A DNA stretch of 9,278 nt, from assembly GCA_007571185.1 (NCBI GenBank), contig RKRX01000122.1:1-9278 (forward strand), read 5' to 3'. Shown here piece after piece: positions 1-6,186 of this stretch. This DNA is from Oceanicaulis sp. (GTDB taxonomy: Bacteria; Pseudomonadota; Alphaproteobacteria; Caulobacterales; Maricaulaceae). Under the pieces are notes generated by a model. It was not told the origin of the DNA. It worked only from the letters and a program-made list of their open reading frames with translations, and searched no databases. Made by a program: the position numbers and the translations under genes. Each line of letters begins with the position of its first letter. Within the stretch, counting starts at the first letter, position 1.

Positions 1-74
1 GGTTAAGAGACATCGAAAACATCCAAACCGGATTTGCAATTTTATAGGCGCGGTTCATGCATTCACCGTCAAGT
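1..74 (-). promoter_or_regulatory. Downstream flank of lysC; weak candidate promoter
   Basis: This is the short non-coding stretch beyond the lysC stop codon. Read on the minus strand it holds a TTGACG (complement of 67-72) followed 20 bases later by TATAAA, which could be a -35/-10 pair for the next minus-strand gene outside the window. The 20-base spacer is longer than the usual 16-18, so the promoter call is weak. No hairpin terminator for lysC is visible here. In many alphaproteobacteria lysC is followed by ptsP, but nothing in these bases identifies the next gene. Confidence 0.2.
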
Positions 75-1304
75 CTAAGTCTGCGCAGCCTCCAGCCCGT
101 AGGCGGTATGCAGCGCCCGCACTGCGCGCTCAAGCAGATCCGCGTCCACCAGGACTGAAATCTTGATCTCGCTGGTGGCGGTCATCCGCACCGCCACCCC
201 CTGACGCGCCATAACCTGATAGAGCGTACGCGCCACATCCGCCCGTCCTCTGAGCCCGGCGCCCACCACGGAGACCTTGGCCAGACCGGTCTCTGATCGC
301 ATTTCAAACCCCCGAGTTTGCGCCCCAACCTCCACCGCGGCCAGGGCGCGAGGCAGATCCCGCCCCGCCACCGAACATTCCACCACAGCGCCGCCGGACC
401 GGGCGCAAGCTTGAACAATCATATCCACGTCCACACCCGCGTTCCCCAGCGTGGTGAACAATAACTGCGCTGCGTCCGGCCCTTCACCTCCGTGGATAGA
501 CAGTCGAGCCTGGTCACGCACATACGCCACACCCGACACAATGCGTTTTTCCGCAATCTCGACCTCGGGCGTTATTTCTGTTCCCCGACTTTTCCCCACC
601 GGCAAGAAGCTCGACTTCACCCGCAAAGCGACGCCCTTGGCTTTGGCGTATTCCACGGACCGGGTCTGAAGCACTTTCGCGCCCATCGCCGCCAGCTCCA
701 ACATGGCGTCATGGCCAATGCGCTCCACCCGCACCGCTTCGGGCGCCATGCCGGGATCTGCGGTGAACACCCCGTCCACATCAGTATAAATGTCGCATTC
801 CGCCCCCACCACCGCCGCAACCGCCGCAGCGCTGAGATCGGCGCCTCCTCGCCCCAGCGTGGCGAGACGCCCTTCAGCGTTGATCCCCTGATAACCCGCC
901 ACCACCGGGACAGTCCCAGCCTGCATCATCTGATTGAGAGGTTCGCTAGCAATGGCGGTGATTTTTGCCGCGCCGGGTGATCCTGCCACCATAATGGGTA
1001 AAGACCAACCCGTCACCGCCTCGGCCTTCAGACCTTGCTGTTTGAGCGTCAGCGCCATAAGGGCGGCGCTCACCTGTTCCCCGGCGGCCAGCACGGTGTC
1101 GGTCTCCACCTCGCCTAGACCGCCGCCCAACGATTCAGCCGCACCCAGAAGCCGATCTGTTTCTCCCGCCATAGCCGAGACAACCACCGCCACCTGCTTT
1201 CCCTTGTGAACTTCCGCTGCGACGATGGAAGCGGAATGAGCGATGCGCTCGGGGTTGGCCATGGAGGTGCCGCCGAATTTCAGAACGAGGCGGGAGGGGG
1301 TCAT
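75..1304 (-). CDS. lysC: Aspartate kinase (aspartokinase)
   Basis: Aspartate kinase phosphorylates L-aspartate to 4-phospho-aspartate in the cytoplasm, the first committed step to lysine/diaminopimelate, threonine and methionine. The 409-residue protein has the family's usual length and layout. An amino-acid kinase domain opens with KFGGTS at residues 9-14 and contains VVSAMAGET at 41-49. The GRGGADLSA segment at 151-159 and YTDVDGVFTADP at 173-184 form the nucleotide and substrate site, and GAKVLQTRSVE is at 208-218. Two C-terminal ACT domains (about 258-335 and 340-409, with TSEIKISVLVD at 377-387) normally give feedback control by lysine and/or threonine. The ATG at 1304 was chosen because GGAGG sits 5 bases upstream; a TTG four codons earlier overlaps that Shine-Dalgarno. 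Most homologues I recall read GRGGSDTSA, so Ala and Leu in place of Ser and Thr are unusual. It is divergent from ubiG, and dapF in the same pathway lies about 4 kb away. Confidence 0.96.
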   Translation of the reverse strand: MTPSRLVLKFGGTSMANPERIAHSASIVAAEVHKGKQVAVVVSAMAGETDRLLGAAESLGGGLGEVETDTVLAAGEQVSAALMALTLKQQGLKAEAVTGWSLPIMVAGSPGAAKITAIASEPLNQMMQAGTVPVVAGYQGINAEGRLATLGRGGADLSAAAVAAVVGAECDIYTDVDGVFTADPGMAPEAVRVERIGHDAMLELAAMGAKVLQTRSVEYAKAKGVALRVKSSFLPVGKSRGTEITPEVEIAEKRIVSGVAYVRDQARLSIHGGEGPDAAQLLFTTLGNAGVDVDMIVQACARSGGAVVECSVAGRDLPRALAAVEVGAQTRGFEMRSETGLAKVSVVGAGLRGRADVARTLYQVMARQGVAVRMTATSEIKISVLVDADLLERAVRALHTAYGLEAAQT

Positions 1305-1309
1305 CAGAG

Positions 1310-1314
1310 CCTCC
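1310..1314 (-). promoter_or_regulatory. Ribosome binding site that fixes the lysC start
   Basis: On the minus strand these bases read GGAGG, 5 bases before the ATG at 1304. The in-frame TTG at 1316-1314 overlaps this motif and so cannot use it, which makes 1304 the preferred start. Confidence 0.7.
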
Positions 1315-1439
1315 AAAAAGCACTATAACCAAAACGACGCAAAGGGCTCGATAATTGTGAGCATTGCGACTATATCGCGGCGCGTTCGGTACAAAACACG
1401 GAAGACTCGTGCAAACGCGCCGCTGTCTTTGCCTGACCC

Positions 1440-1445
1440 AAGGAG
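1440..1445 (+). promoter_or_regulatory. Ribosome binding site that fixes the ubiG start
   Basis: AAGGAG lies 7 bases before the ATG at 1453. It favours this start over in-frame upstream starts that would run back into lysC. Confidence 0.7.
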
Positions 1446-1452
1446 CACCGTC

Positions 1453-2220
1453 ATGGTCCAGACCGACGACACCCCTGAAAGGCTGTCCACCCCGTCAATT
1501 GATCCCGAGGAAGTGGAAAAGTTCTCGCGCCTCGCCGAAGAATGGTGGGATCCCAAATCGAAATTCGCCCCGCTACACAAATTCAATCCCGCACGCCTGA
1601 CCTATATCCGGGAAACGTTGTGTGCGCATTTTAATCGCTCGGGCGTGACTCCTCTTGAAGGTTTACGCGTTCTAGATATCGGCTGCGGCGGCGGTTTGGT
1701 GTCTGAACCCATCTCGAGGCTGGGGGCATCAGTGACCGGGGTGGACGCCGCCGAACCCAATATCAAAACCGCCATGGTTCATGCCAGAGAAAACGGCCTG
1801 ACCATTGATTACCAGCATGGTGCAGCTGAACAATTGCTTGAACAGGGCGGACCGAATCAGTTCGATGTGGTGCTCAATCTGGAAGTCGTCGAACATGTGG
1901 CCAATCCTGACCGGTTTCTGCGCGATTGCGCCCGGATGCTCAAACCGGGAGGCATGATGATCGTGGGTTCAATCAACCGCACATCACGCGCCTTCGCCAC
2001 GGCTATTTTCGGTGCGGAATATGTATTCGGTTGGCTGCCGCGCGGCACCCACCGCTTTAACAATCTGGTCAAACCCACCGAAGTTCGCCAAGCCCTGACG
2101 GCGGAAGGTCTGAATGTTCGTGACCTTTCGGGTGTGAGCTATAATCCGTTCAAAAACCACTTCTACACCTCCAGCGATGCCGGGGTAAACTATCTGATGG
2201 CATTCGAAAAATCAGCTTGA
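1453..2220 (+). CDS. ubiG: Ubiquinone biosynthesis O-methyltransferase UbiG
   Basis: UbiG is a SAM-dependent enzyme that catalyses both O-methylations of ubiquinone synthesis (on the polyprenyl-catechol intermediate, then on demethylubiquinol). It acts at the inner face of the cytoplasmic membrane. The 255-residue product has the family hallmarks in order: an N-terminal segment with FSRLAEEWWDP (24-34) and PLHKFNPARLTYI (40-52); SAM motif I VLDIGCGGG (73-81); the acidic end of the second strand at GVDAAEPNI (96-104); LNLEVVEHV (141-149); LKPGGMMIVGSINRT (163-177); and the C-terminal HRFNNLVKP (200-208) and YNPFKNHFY (230-238). The start at 1453 is set by AAGGAG 7 bases upstream. The frame is open back to 1243, but that part overlaps lysC antisense and does not resemble UbiG. 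The gene is divergent from lysC, a pairing common in alphaproteobacteria, and convergent with the nitrilase gene 43 bp away. No clear terminator is visible between them. Confidence 0.95.
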   Translation: MVQTDDTPERLSTPSIDPEEVEKFSRLAEEWWDPKSKFAPLHKFNPARLTYIRETLCAHFNRSGVTPLEGLRVLDIGCGGGLVSEPISRLGASVTGVDAAEPNIKTAMVHARENGLTIDYQHGAAEQLLEQGGPNQFDVVLNLEVVEHVANPDRFLRDCARMLKPGGMMIVGSINRTSRAFATAIFGAEYVFGWLPRGTHRFNNLVKPTEVRQALTAEGLNVRDLSGVSYNPFKNHFYTSSDAGVNYLMAFEKSA

Positions 2221-2263
2221 TTCACTTTTGGGCGAGGCGGGTGTGAACAGTTCGGGCAACGGT

Positions 2264-3091
2264 TTATGAGATCGTGAATTCCCGATCACTGCCCAGAGCC
2301 GGAATGCGCGCCCGGGCGTGCGTCACCTCGTCCAGATCAATCTCGGCCATCAGCACGCCGGGTTCATCATGATCAAGCCGAGCAATGATCTCACCCCATG
2401 GCCCGATCACCATGGAGCGACCCCATGTATTCCGCCCATCTTCGTGATGACCGCCTTGAGCCGGAGCGAGGATAAAACAACCCGTTTCAATAGCGCGCGC
2501 CCGCAATAGAATCTCCCAGTGCGCGCGCCCGGTAGGTCGGGTGAAAGCGGCGGGAACAGCGATCATTTCCGCACCGGCCTGGGCCAGTCGGCGATAGAGC
2601 GCGGCGAACCGCACATCATAGCAGATGGTCAGCCCTAGCTGCGCATTCCCGACCTGCACCACTACAGCGGTCGACCCGGGAGCATAGTGGGCGGACTCCG
2701 AATAGGTCTCATCCTCGCCCAGCTGAACATCGAACATATGGATTTTGTCATAGATCGCTGTCAGCGCTCCATCGGGGGCGAACAGATGCGCACGGTTCAC
2801 CGCACGGCCATCAGCGCCGCCCTTTTGCGCCATGGAGCCCACCAGCAGATCAATCTTCAGCGCAGCGGCCAATCGCGAGAAACGCAACCGGGCCGGATCA
2901 CTGTCAGGATCACACAGCTGCGCACGCAACGCCTCGGCGTCACGCTGAACCAGAGTTGTGGTTTCCGGCGTGAGCACCAGACGCGCCCCCGACCCCGCCG
3001 CTTTGCGGATCATGGTTTCGGCGTCATCGAGATTGCGCGCGGGATCTATGCCCGAACACATCTGGATCAAGGCGAGTTTGAGTTTGCGCAT
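2264..3091 (-). CDS. Carbon-nitrogen hydrolase (nitrilase superfamily, Nit1/Nit2-like)
   Basis: This is a cytoplasmic amidohydrolase of the nitrilase superfamily, 275 residues, the usual length for the Nit branch. The catalytic Glu-Lys-Cys triad is visible: Glu43 in TPETT, Lys116 in YDKIHMFDV and Cys157 in TICYDVRF. A second conserved Glu is at 193 in AHWEILLRARAIE, followed by NTWGRSMVIGPWGE (221-234). Nit-type homologues include omega-amidase and deaminated-glutathione amidase. The YDKIHMFDV segment and the grxC neighbour fit the glutathione-repair role, but that is inference and exact substrate specificity cannot be read here. Its ATG overlaps the grxC stop (TAATG on the minus strand), so translation is probably coupled to grxC. 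Only a weak GGGA precedes the start. In many alphaproteobacteria I recall a DUF1178 gene next in this operon; here ubiG follows directly in convergent orientation. Confidence 0.9.
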   Translation of the reverse strand: MRKLKLALIQMCSGIDPARNLDDAETMIRKAAGSGARLVLTPETTTLVQRDAEALRAQLCDPDSDPARLRFSRLAAALKIDLLVGSMAQKGGADGRAVNRAHLFAPDGALTAIYDKIHMFDVQLGEDETYSESAHYAPGSTAVVVQVGNAQLGLTICYDVRFAALYRRLAQAGAEMIAVPAAFTRPTGRAHWEILLRARAIETGCFILAPAQGGHHEDGRNTWGRSMVIGPWGEIIARLDHDEPGVLMAEIDLDEVTHARARIPALGSDREFTIS

Positions 3092-3357
3092 TATGTTCCC
3101 AAAGCCTGCAGCATCGGGTCAAGCTTACCTGCCCGCTCCAGCGCCATCATGTCATCGCACCCCCCGATATGGGTGTCGCCAATGAAGATCTGCGGGAAGG
3201 TGCTGGCGCCGCCGGCCCGCTGAATCATGACCTTTTTCTTCCGTCCATCAAAACCGGCGTCAATCTCTTCAAAATTGACGGATTTCGCTTTCAGGAGTGA
3301 AACCGCACGCACGCAATACGGGCACATAGCGCGAGTGTAGATGGTGACAGAAGCCAT
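3091..3357 (-). CDS. grxC: Glutaredoxin 3 (GrxC family)
   Basis: This is a small cytoplasmic dithiol glutaredoxin that uses glutathione to reduce disulfides and glutathionylated proteins. The 88-residue product shows the redox motif CPYC at 12-15 within YTRAMCPYC, the cis-proline segment TFPQIFI, and the glutathione-binding IGGCDDMMALERAGKLD near the C-terminus. The dithiol CPYC marks it as class I, not the monothiol CGFS type. AAGGAG lies 6 bases before the ATG at 3357, giving a confident start. It is the middle gene of a comF-grxC-nitrilase run on the minus strand: 47 bp separate it from comF, and its stop overlaps the nitrilase start. Confidence 0.95.
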   Translation of the reverse strand: MASVTIYTRAMCPYCVRAVSLLKAKSVNFEEIDAGFDGRKKKVMIQRAGGASTFPQIFIGDTHIGGCDDMMALERAGKLDPMLQALGT

Positions 3358-3363
3358 GGGGCG

Positions 3364-3369
3364 CTCCTT
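3364..3369 (-). promoter_or_regulatory. Ribosome binding site of grxC
   Basis: On the minus strand these bases read AAGGAG, 6 bases before the grxC ATG. It is the strongest ribosome binding site in this operon and suggests grxC is translated independently of comF. Confidence 0.6.
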
Positions 3370-3404
3370 TATCGATTCAGACGGCGAACCTTTGTTTCAG
3401 GCGC

Positions 3405-4202
3405 TTATTTAAGTGGATCCACTGGCTTGACAACACGCGCCAGCGTGAGTGCGGTCACATTTTCAGCGTCGGCGCGTTTGAGAACCTTTGCACAGGCCTC
3501 CAATGTAGCCCCGGTCGTGTATACGTCGTCGATCAAAATAAAGCGTCCGCCTCTCACCCGGGCGCAGGCCTTGCCACGCACCCCGAACACCCCGGCCACA
3601 TTGCGCCGGCGCGCCACGGCGTTAAGCCCGCCCTGGCTGGGGGTGGGCCGCAAGCGCCGGAGCAGGTGCGGGTCCACATCCAGCCCCGTCACCCCCGATA
3701 CGGCATGGGCCAACAACAGGGACTGGTTGAACCGACGCTGACGCAAGCGCCGGGCGTGCAGCGGTATCGGGATCAACACGCCTCCGTTTTTCAGATCAAC
3801 CTCACCCGCCCGACGCATCCAGCGTCCAAAAACCGGCAGAGCGTCCGTGCGACCGGCATGTTTGAGCGCCAGAATCAGGGCCCGGCTGTGTTCGTCATAA
3901 ACAAGCGCTGAACGCGCCCGGTCATAGGCCGGTCTGCGCCCGATACAGCCGCCGCACACCATGTCGTCCTGCAACGGGTAAGCAAAGGGTGCGCCGCAAA
4001 TCGCGCATCGGGGCGCATCTAGGAAAGTCAGTTTCACCCAGGCATCGGGATGCACAACGCCAGGATCAGATACCGCCAATCCGGTCAGGGGACATTGCGG
4101 CGGCCAGATCAGGTCCACGACCTTGCGCCACAACCATAGGGCTTTACCCGCAAGCGCGTTCGACCCATATCGCAGCCATGAGTTCGGTAACATTGATTTC
4201 AT
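3405..4202 (-). CDS. comF: ComF family protein (phosphoribosyltransferase-like)
   Basis: ComF proteins are cytoplasmic type I PRTase-fold proteins needed for handling incoming single-stranded DNA in naturally competent bacteria. They are also widespread in species not known to be competent. With the start at 4202 the product is 265 residues. The N-terminal part carries a zinc-ribbon-like cysteine set (Cys37, then CAIC at 66-69 and CGGC at 83-86). The central segment has the family pattern IPIPLHARRLRQRRFNQ (144-160). The PRPP-binding signature FILIDDVYTTGATLEACAKVL is at 221-241. The 4202 ATG was chosen because GGAGGA (complement of 4213-4218) lies 10 bases upstream. The frame extends to 4373, but the added 57 residues are not ComF-like and lie antisense to the methyltransferase. 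The first 25 bp overlap the divergent methyltransferase gene head to head. It is the first gene of the comF-grxC-nitrilase operon. Confidence 0.92.
   Translation of the reverse strand: MKSMLPNSWLRYGSNALAGKALWLWRKVVDLIWPPQCPLTGLAVSDPGVVHPDAWVKLTFLDAPRCAICGAPFAYPLQDDMVCGGCIGRRPAYDRARSALVYDEHSRALILALKHAGRTDALPVFGRWMRRAGEVDLKNGGVLIPIPLHARRLRQRRFNQSLLLAHAVSGVTGLDVDPHLLRRLRPTPSQGGLNAVARRRNVAGVFGVRGKACARVRGGRFILIDDVYTTGATLEACAKVLKRADAENVTALTLARVVKPVDPLK
4178..4202. promoter_or_regulatory. Head-to-head overlap of comF and methyltransferase starts
   Basis: The plus-strand ATG at 4178 and the minus-strand ATG at 4202 point away from each other across 25 shared bases. Each gene's promoter and leader must therefore lie inside the other's coding sequence. 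The comF side has a clear GGAGGA; the plus side has no recognisable Shine-Dalgarno, so its true start could instead be a TTG at 4193 or 4241, or the mRNA could be leaderless. Confidence 0.55.
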
Positions 4203-5131
4203 CACAACCTGTTCCTCCGTCTGCGGACAGGCCGCCGCGATTGTTCGACCGGGCATTGTTACGTCGCAGACGCACGCGCGCTGCGGGAAAGTTTCTAGCA
4301 TGTGATTTCCTGCATGCGCGAGCTGCAGACGATCTGCTAGACCGGGTGGAGTCCGTTTCGCGGGATTTTGCAACCTGCATAGTTCTGGGCGGCGGCGGCG
4401 CGGTGGGTCGCGCGCTGGGAAACCGACCTCATGCGGCGGGCAAAATGGGCGCCTTGATCGAAACCGACCTTAGCCCGGCCATGGCGCGATTAAGTTCCCA
4501 TGCGCCTGTGGCGGCGGATGAGGAATGGTTGCCCTTCAAACCTGAAAGCGCGGATCTGGTGTTGAGCTGTCTGAGCTTGCACTGGACCAATGACCCTGTG
4601 GGTGCGCTGATCCAGATCAATCACACGCTGAAACCGGATGGCTTCTTCGCCGGCGTCATGCCGGGCGGGGCAAGCCTGACCGAGTTGCACCAGGCATTTC
4701 AGGCCGCTGAAACCGTGCACCCCCCACGAAAGCGCATTTCTCCTTTCGCGGACGCCATTGATATGGCGAGACTGCTCAGCCGGTCGGGTTTCACTCTGCC
4801 GGTATCAGATGTCGACCGGATCAAGGCGCGTTACGATAACGCCTTTGCGCTCATGCGCGATCTCAGAGCCATGGGCGAAACCAATGTGCTGGCGGACCGG
4901 ACGCGCCAACCCGACACGCGTAACCTGTTCATGAGAATGGCCCAGGCTTACACTGAACGGTTTGCACAAGCAGACGGCAAAGTGCCCGCCAGTTTTGAGC
5001 TGATCCATTTCGCTGGCTGGGCGCCGCACCCCGATCAACCCAGACCCAAACGCCCCGGCTCCGCCAAAATACGTCTGGCGGACGCGCTGGGCGTTACAGA
5101 ACATTGCGCTAGGGAACCAACACTTGTATGA
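4178..5131 (+). CDS. NDUFAF5-like SAM-dependent methyltransferase-fold protein
   Basis: This resembles the bacterial relatives of NDUFAF5, the mitochondrial complex I assembly factor that hydroxylates an arginine of NDUFS7, and of BioC-type methyltransferases. The 317-residue product shows the family pattern: RLFDRALLRRRR (21-32) and FLACDFLHARAADDLLDRV (39-57); a SAM-loop region VLGGGGAVGRAL (69-80); ADEEWLPFKPESADLVLS (113-130); LSLHWTNDPVGALIQI (132-147); LKPDGFFAGVMPGG (151-164); RISPFADAIDMARLLSRSGF (186-205); MRDLRAMGETN (226-236); and RPGSAKIRLADALG (292-305). The match to human NDUFAF5 from memory is strong across the second half. Motif I lacks the usual acidic residue and cysteine of LDLGCG, so the SAM loop is atypical. 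In alphaproteobacteria this family often sits beside comF and grxC, as here. A complex I role is inferred by homology. The start is uncertain because no Shine-Dalgarno is seen. Confidence 0.88.
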   Translation: MSSVTLISSQPVPPSADRPPRLFDRALLRRRRTRAAGKFLACDFLHARAADDLLDRVESVSRDFATCIVLGGGGAVGRALGNRPHAAGKMGALIETDLSPAMARLSSHAPVAADEEWLPFKPESADLVLSCLSLHWTNDPVGALIQINHTLKPDGFFAGVMPGGASLTELHQAFQAAETVHPPRKRISPFADAIDMARLLSRSGFTLPVSDVDRIKARYDNAFALMRDLRAMGETNVLADRTRQPDTRNLFMRMAQAYTERFAQADGKVPASFELIHFAGWAPHPDQPRPKRPGSAKIRLADALGVTEHCAREPTLV

Positions 5132-5230
5132 GTTGACCTGCTTTCAGCACCTCCAAATCGGCTTGCAACCGTCCTCGCCAATGACGTCACGCGAAGAACG
5201 TCAATCACCGACAGAAGCCGGAGACCCCTG
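5132..5230. other. Convergent methyltransferase/dapF gap
   Basis: This 99-base gap separates two convergent stop codons. It contains a short inverted repeat, TGACGT (5182-5187) with ACGTCA (5198-5203), around a 10-base loop. The repeat has no flanking T-run on either strand, so it is not a convincing terminator. No gene was recognised. Confidence 0.4.
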
Positions 5231-6070
5231 TCAATTCCACTCCGCACAGACGCCGTCGGGCAAGGTCAGCACCTGTTCCAGCTCCACCGGACCAGAGAGA
5301 TGCACATGACCGGCTTCATCCCAGCGCACGGGCAGTTGGCCGCCATCCGCCTCAATCACCGCCTCACGGTTCACCCGGCACTGGCGGTGCAACGCCACCA
5401 GCGCCGCGCACGCCCCGGTTCCGCAAGCGCGTGTCAAACCTGCGCCGCGCTCGAACACACGCAGGCGAATATCGTCACGCGCCCGCACCTGGGCGAAACC
5501 GGCATTCACCCCCTCGGGAAAAAGCTGATCCCGTGCAATGGCGGGACCGGTTTCGGTGATGAGGACAGCGCCAAGATCATCCACCGCGAAGACAATATGA
5601 GGATTTCCCATGCTCACCGCGCCGGGGCCGTGAAGGCGACCGCCGCCAGGCAGATCCACGGTGTAATCAAGCGCCGCCGTGTCCATCCGGCGCGCCAACG
5701 GGATGTCCGACCAGTGCAGGCGCGGCGGCCCCAGATCCACTTCAACCGCGCCATCGACATGCTTGCGTGCGCTTATGAACCCGCCTGAGGACGTCAGGGT
5801 CAGAGCCGTTTTCGTCCCATCCTGAAACATCAGCCAAGCCGCCGCACGCGCGCCATTACCGCACGCGTCCACTTCGCCGCCATCCTTATTCCACACCCTG
5901 AGATCGGCATCGGCCTCGTCAGCGGGGTCTAGAACGATCAACTGATCAAACCGACGCACCGATTTCAAGGCCGCGATGTCGGATAGGCCATAACCGGACG
6001 GGCCGGAGGCGGCGCGTCGGTCGATCAGAATAAAGGCGTTGCCCGCCCCGTTCATGGCGAAAACAGTCAT
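5231..6070 (-). CDS. dapF: Diaminopimelate epimerase
   Basis: DapF is a cytoplasmic, cofactor-independent epimerase converting LL- to meso-diaminopimelate, the direct precursor of both peptidoglycan cross-links and lysine. The 279-residue product has both catalytic cysteines in their conserved settings: Cys70 in NKDGGEVDACGNGAR (61-75) and Cys216 in FERGAGLTRACGTGACAA (206-223). The N-terminus MNGAGNAFILID (6-17) and SMGNPHIVFAVDD (153-165) also match the family. The ATG at 6070 begins exactly at the conserved N-terminal pattern; no Shine-Dalgarno is apparent before it. In relatives such as Caulobacter I recall dapF being followed by mtaB and ftsY. Here it is instead followed, convergently, by the methyltransferase gene after about 100 bp. 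It is divergent from the prolyl oligopeptidase gene and shares a regulatory gap with it. Confidence 0.95.
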   Translation of the reverse strand: MTVFAMNGAGNAFILIDRRAASGPSGYGLSDIAALKSVRRFDQLIVLDPADEADADLRVWNKDGGEVDACGNGARAAAWLMFQDGTKTALTLTSSGGFISARKHVDGAVEVDLGPPRLHWSDIPLARRMDTAALDYTVDLPGGGRLHGPGAVSMGNPHIVFAVDDLGAVLITETGPAIARDQLFPEGVNAGFAQVRARDDIRLRVFERGAGLTRACGTGACAALVALHRQCRVNREAVIEADGGQLPVRWDEAGHVHLSGPVELEQVLTLPDGVCAEWN

Positions 6071-6132
6071 AAGCGGGATCTGTACACAAAGAAAAAATGA
6101 TATAGTATCACAAATCTGTCATCCATAGGGCT

Positions 6133-6161
6133 TTGACCTGCCCGCCATCTCTTTGTTAGAT
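6133..6161 (+). promoter_or_regulatory. Candidate promoter of the prolyl oligopeptidase gene
   Basis: TTGACC (6133-6138) is a five-of-six match to the sigma-70-type -35 box, and TTAGAT (6156-6161) follows after an ideal 17-base spacer, though it is a poor -10. Transcription would begin near 6168. That is downstream of the in-frame ATG at 6160 and supports translation from 6193. Confidence 0.4.
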
Positions 6162-6180
6162 GTTGCAAAATACTCAATAT

Positions 6181-6186
6181 GGGGAG
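6181..6186 (+). promoter_or_regulatory. Ribosome binding site that decides the lipoprotein start
   Basis: GGGGAG lies 6 bases before the ATG at 6193. Starting there places the Arg-containing n-region, hydrophobic core and LAAC lipobox at normal lipoprotein positions; starting at 6160 would add 11 residues before them. Confidence 0.6.

Larger units (their letters stand above)
1305..1452. promoter_or_regulatory. Divergent lysC/ubiG intergenic region with inverted repeat
   Basis: Both genes must be transcribed from this 148-bp gap. An imperfect inverted repeat runs from 1338 to 1368: CGCAA (1338-1342) pairs with TTGCG (1364-1368), and GCTC (1346-1349) pairs with GAGC (1359-1362), around the loop 1350-1358. 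A plus-strand -10-like GATAAT (1350-1355) lies in the loop, and a minus-strand -10-like TATAGT (complement of 1369-1374) abuts the right arm. Neither has a convincing -35. The repeat could be an operator or a transcript hairpin; the sequence alone does not say which. The gap is too short for a full lysine riboswitch, and none was recognised. Confidence 0.35.

Noticed and set aside
492..980. Plus-strand frame opposite lysC
   Set aside because: It is an antisense shadow; lysC motifs are continuous through the whole region on the other strand.
1405..1409. GACTC (GANTC) site in the lysC/ubiG gap as a CcrM-controlled promoter
   Set aside because: Single five-base sites with one free position are expected by chance, and no CtrA-type TTAA-N7-TTAA box accompanies it.
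1243..1452. Upstream extension of the ubiG reading frame
   Set aside because: It overlaps lysC antisense, does not resemble UbiG, and the ATG at 1453 has a good AAGGAG at the right distance.
2687..3223. Plus-strand frame opposite the nitrilase and grxC genes
   Set aside because: It is an antisense shadow with no family features; both minus-strand genes have intact catalytic motifs here.
3989..4177. Upstream extension of the methyltransferase frame
   Set aside because: The added 63 residues lie antisense to comF and look unlike the family N-terminus, which begins near RLFDRALL.
4203..4373. Upstream extension of the comF frame
   Set aside because: The added 57 residues are antisense to the methyltransferase gene and not ComF-like; the ATG at 4202 has GGAGGA upstream.
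5182..5203. TGACGT/ACGTCA inverted repeat as a bidirectional terminator
   Set aside because: The stem is only six pairs with a ten-base loop and no T-run on either strand.
5035..5247. Small minus-strand frame across the methyltransferase/dapF gap
   Set aside because: It overlaps both gene ends, has no ribosome binding site or recognisable domain, and its residues look like frame noise.
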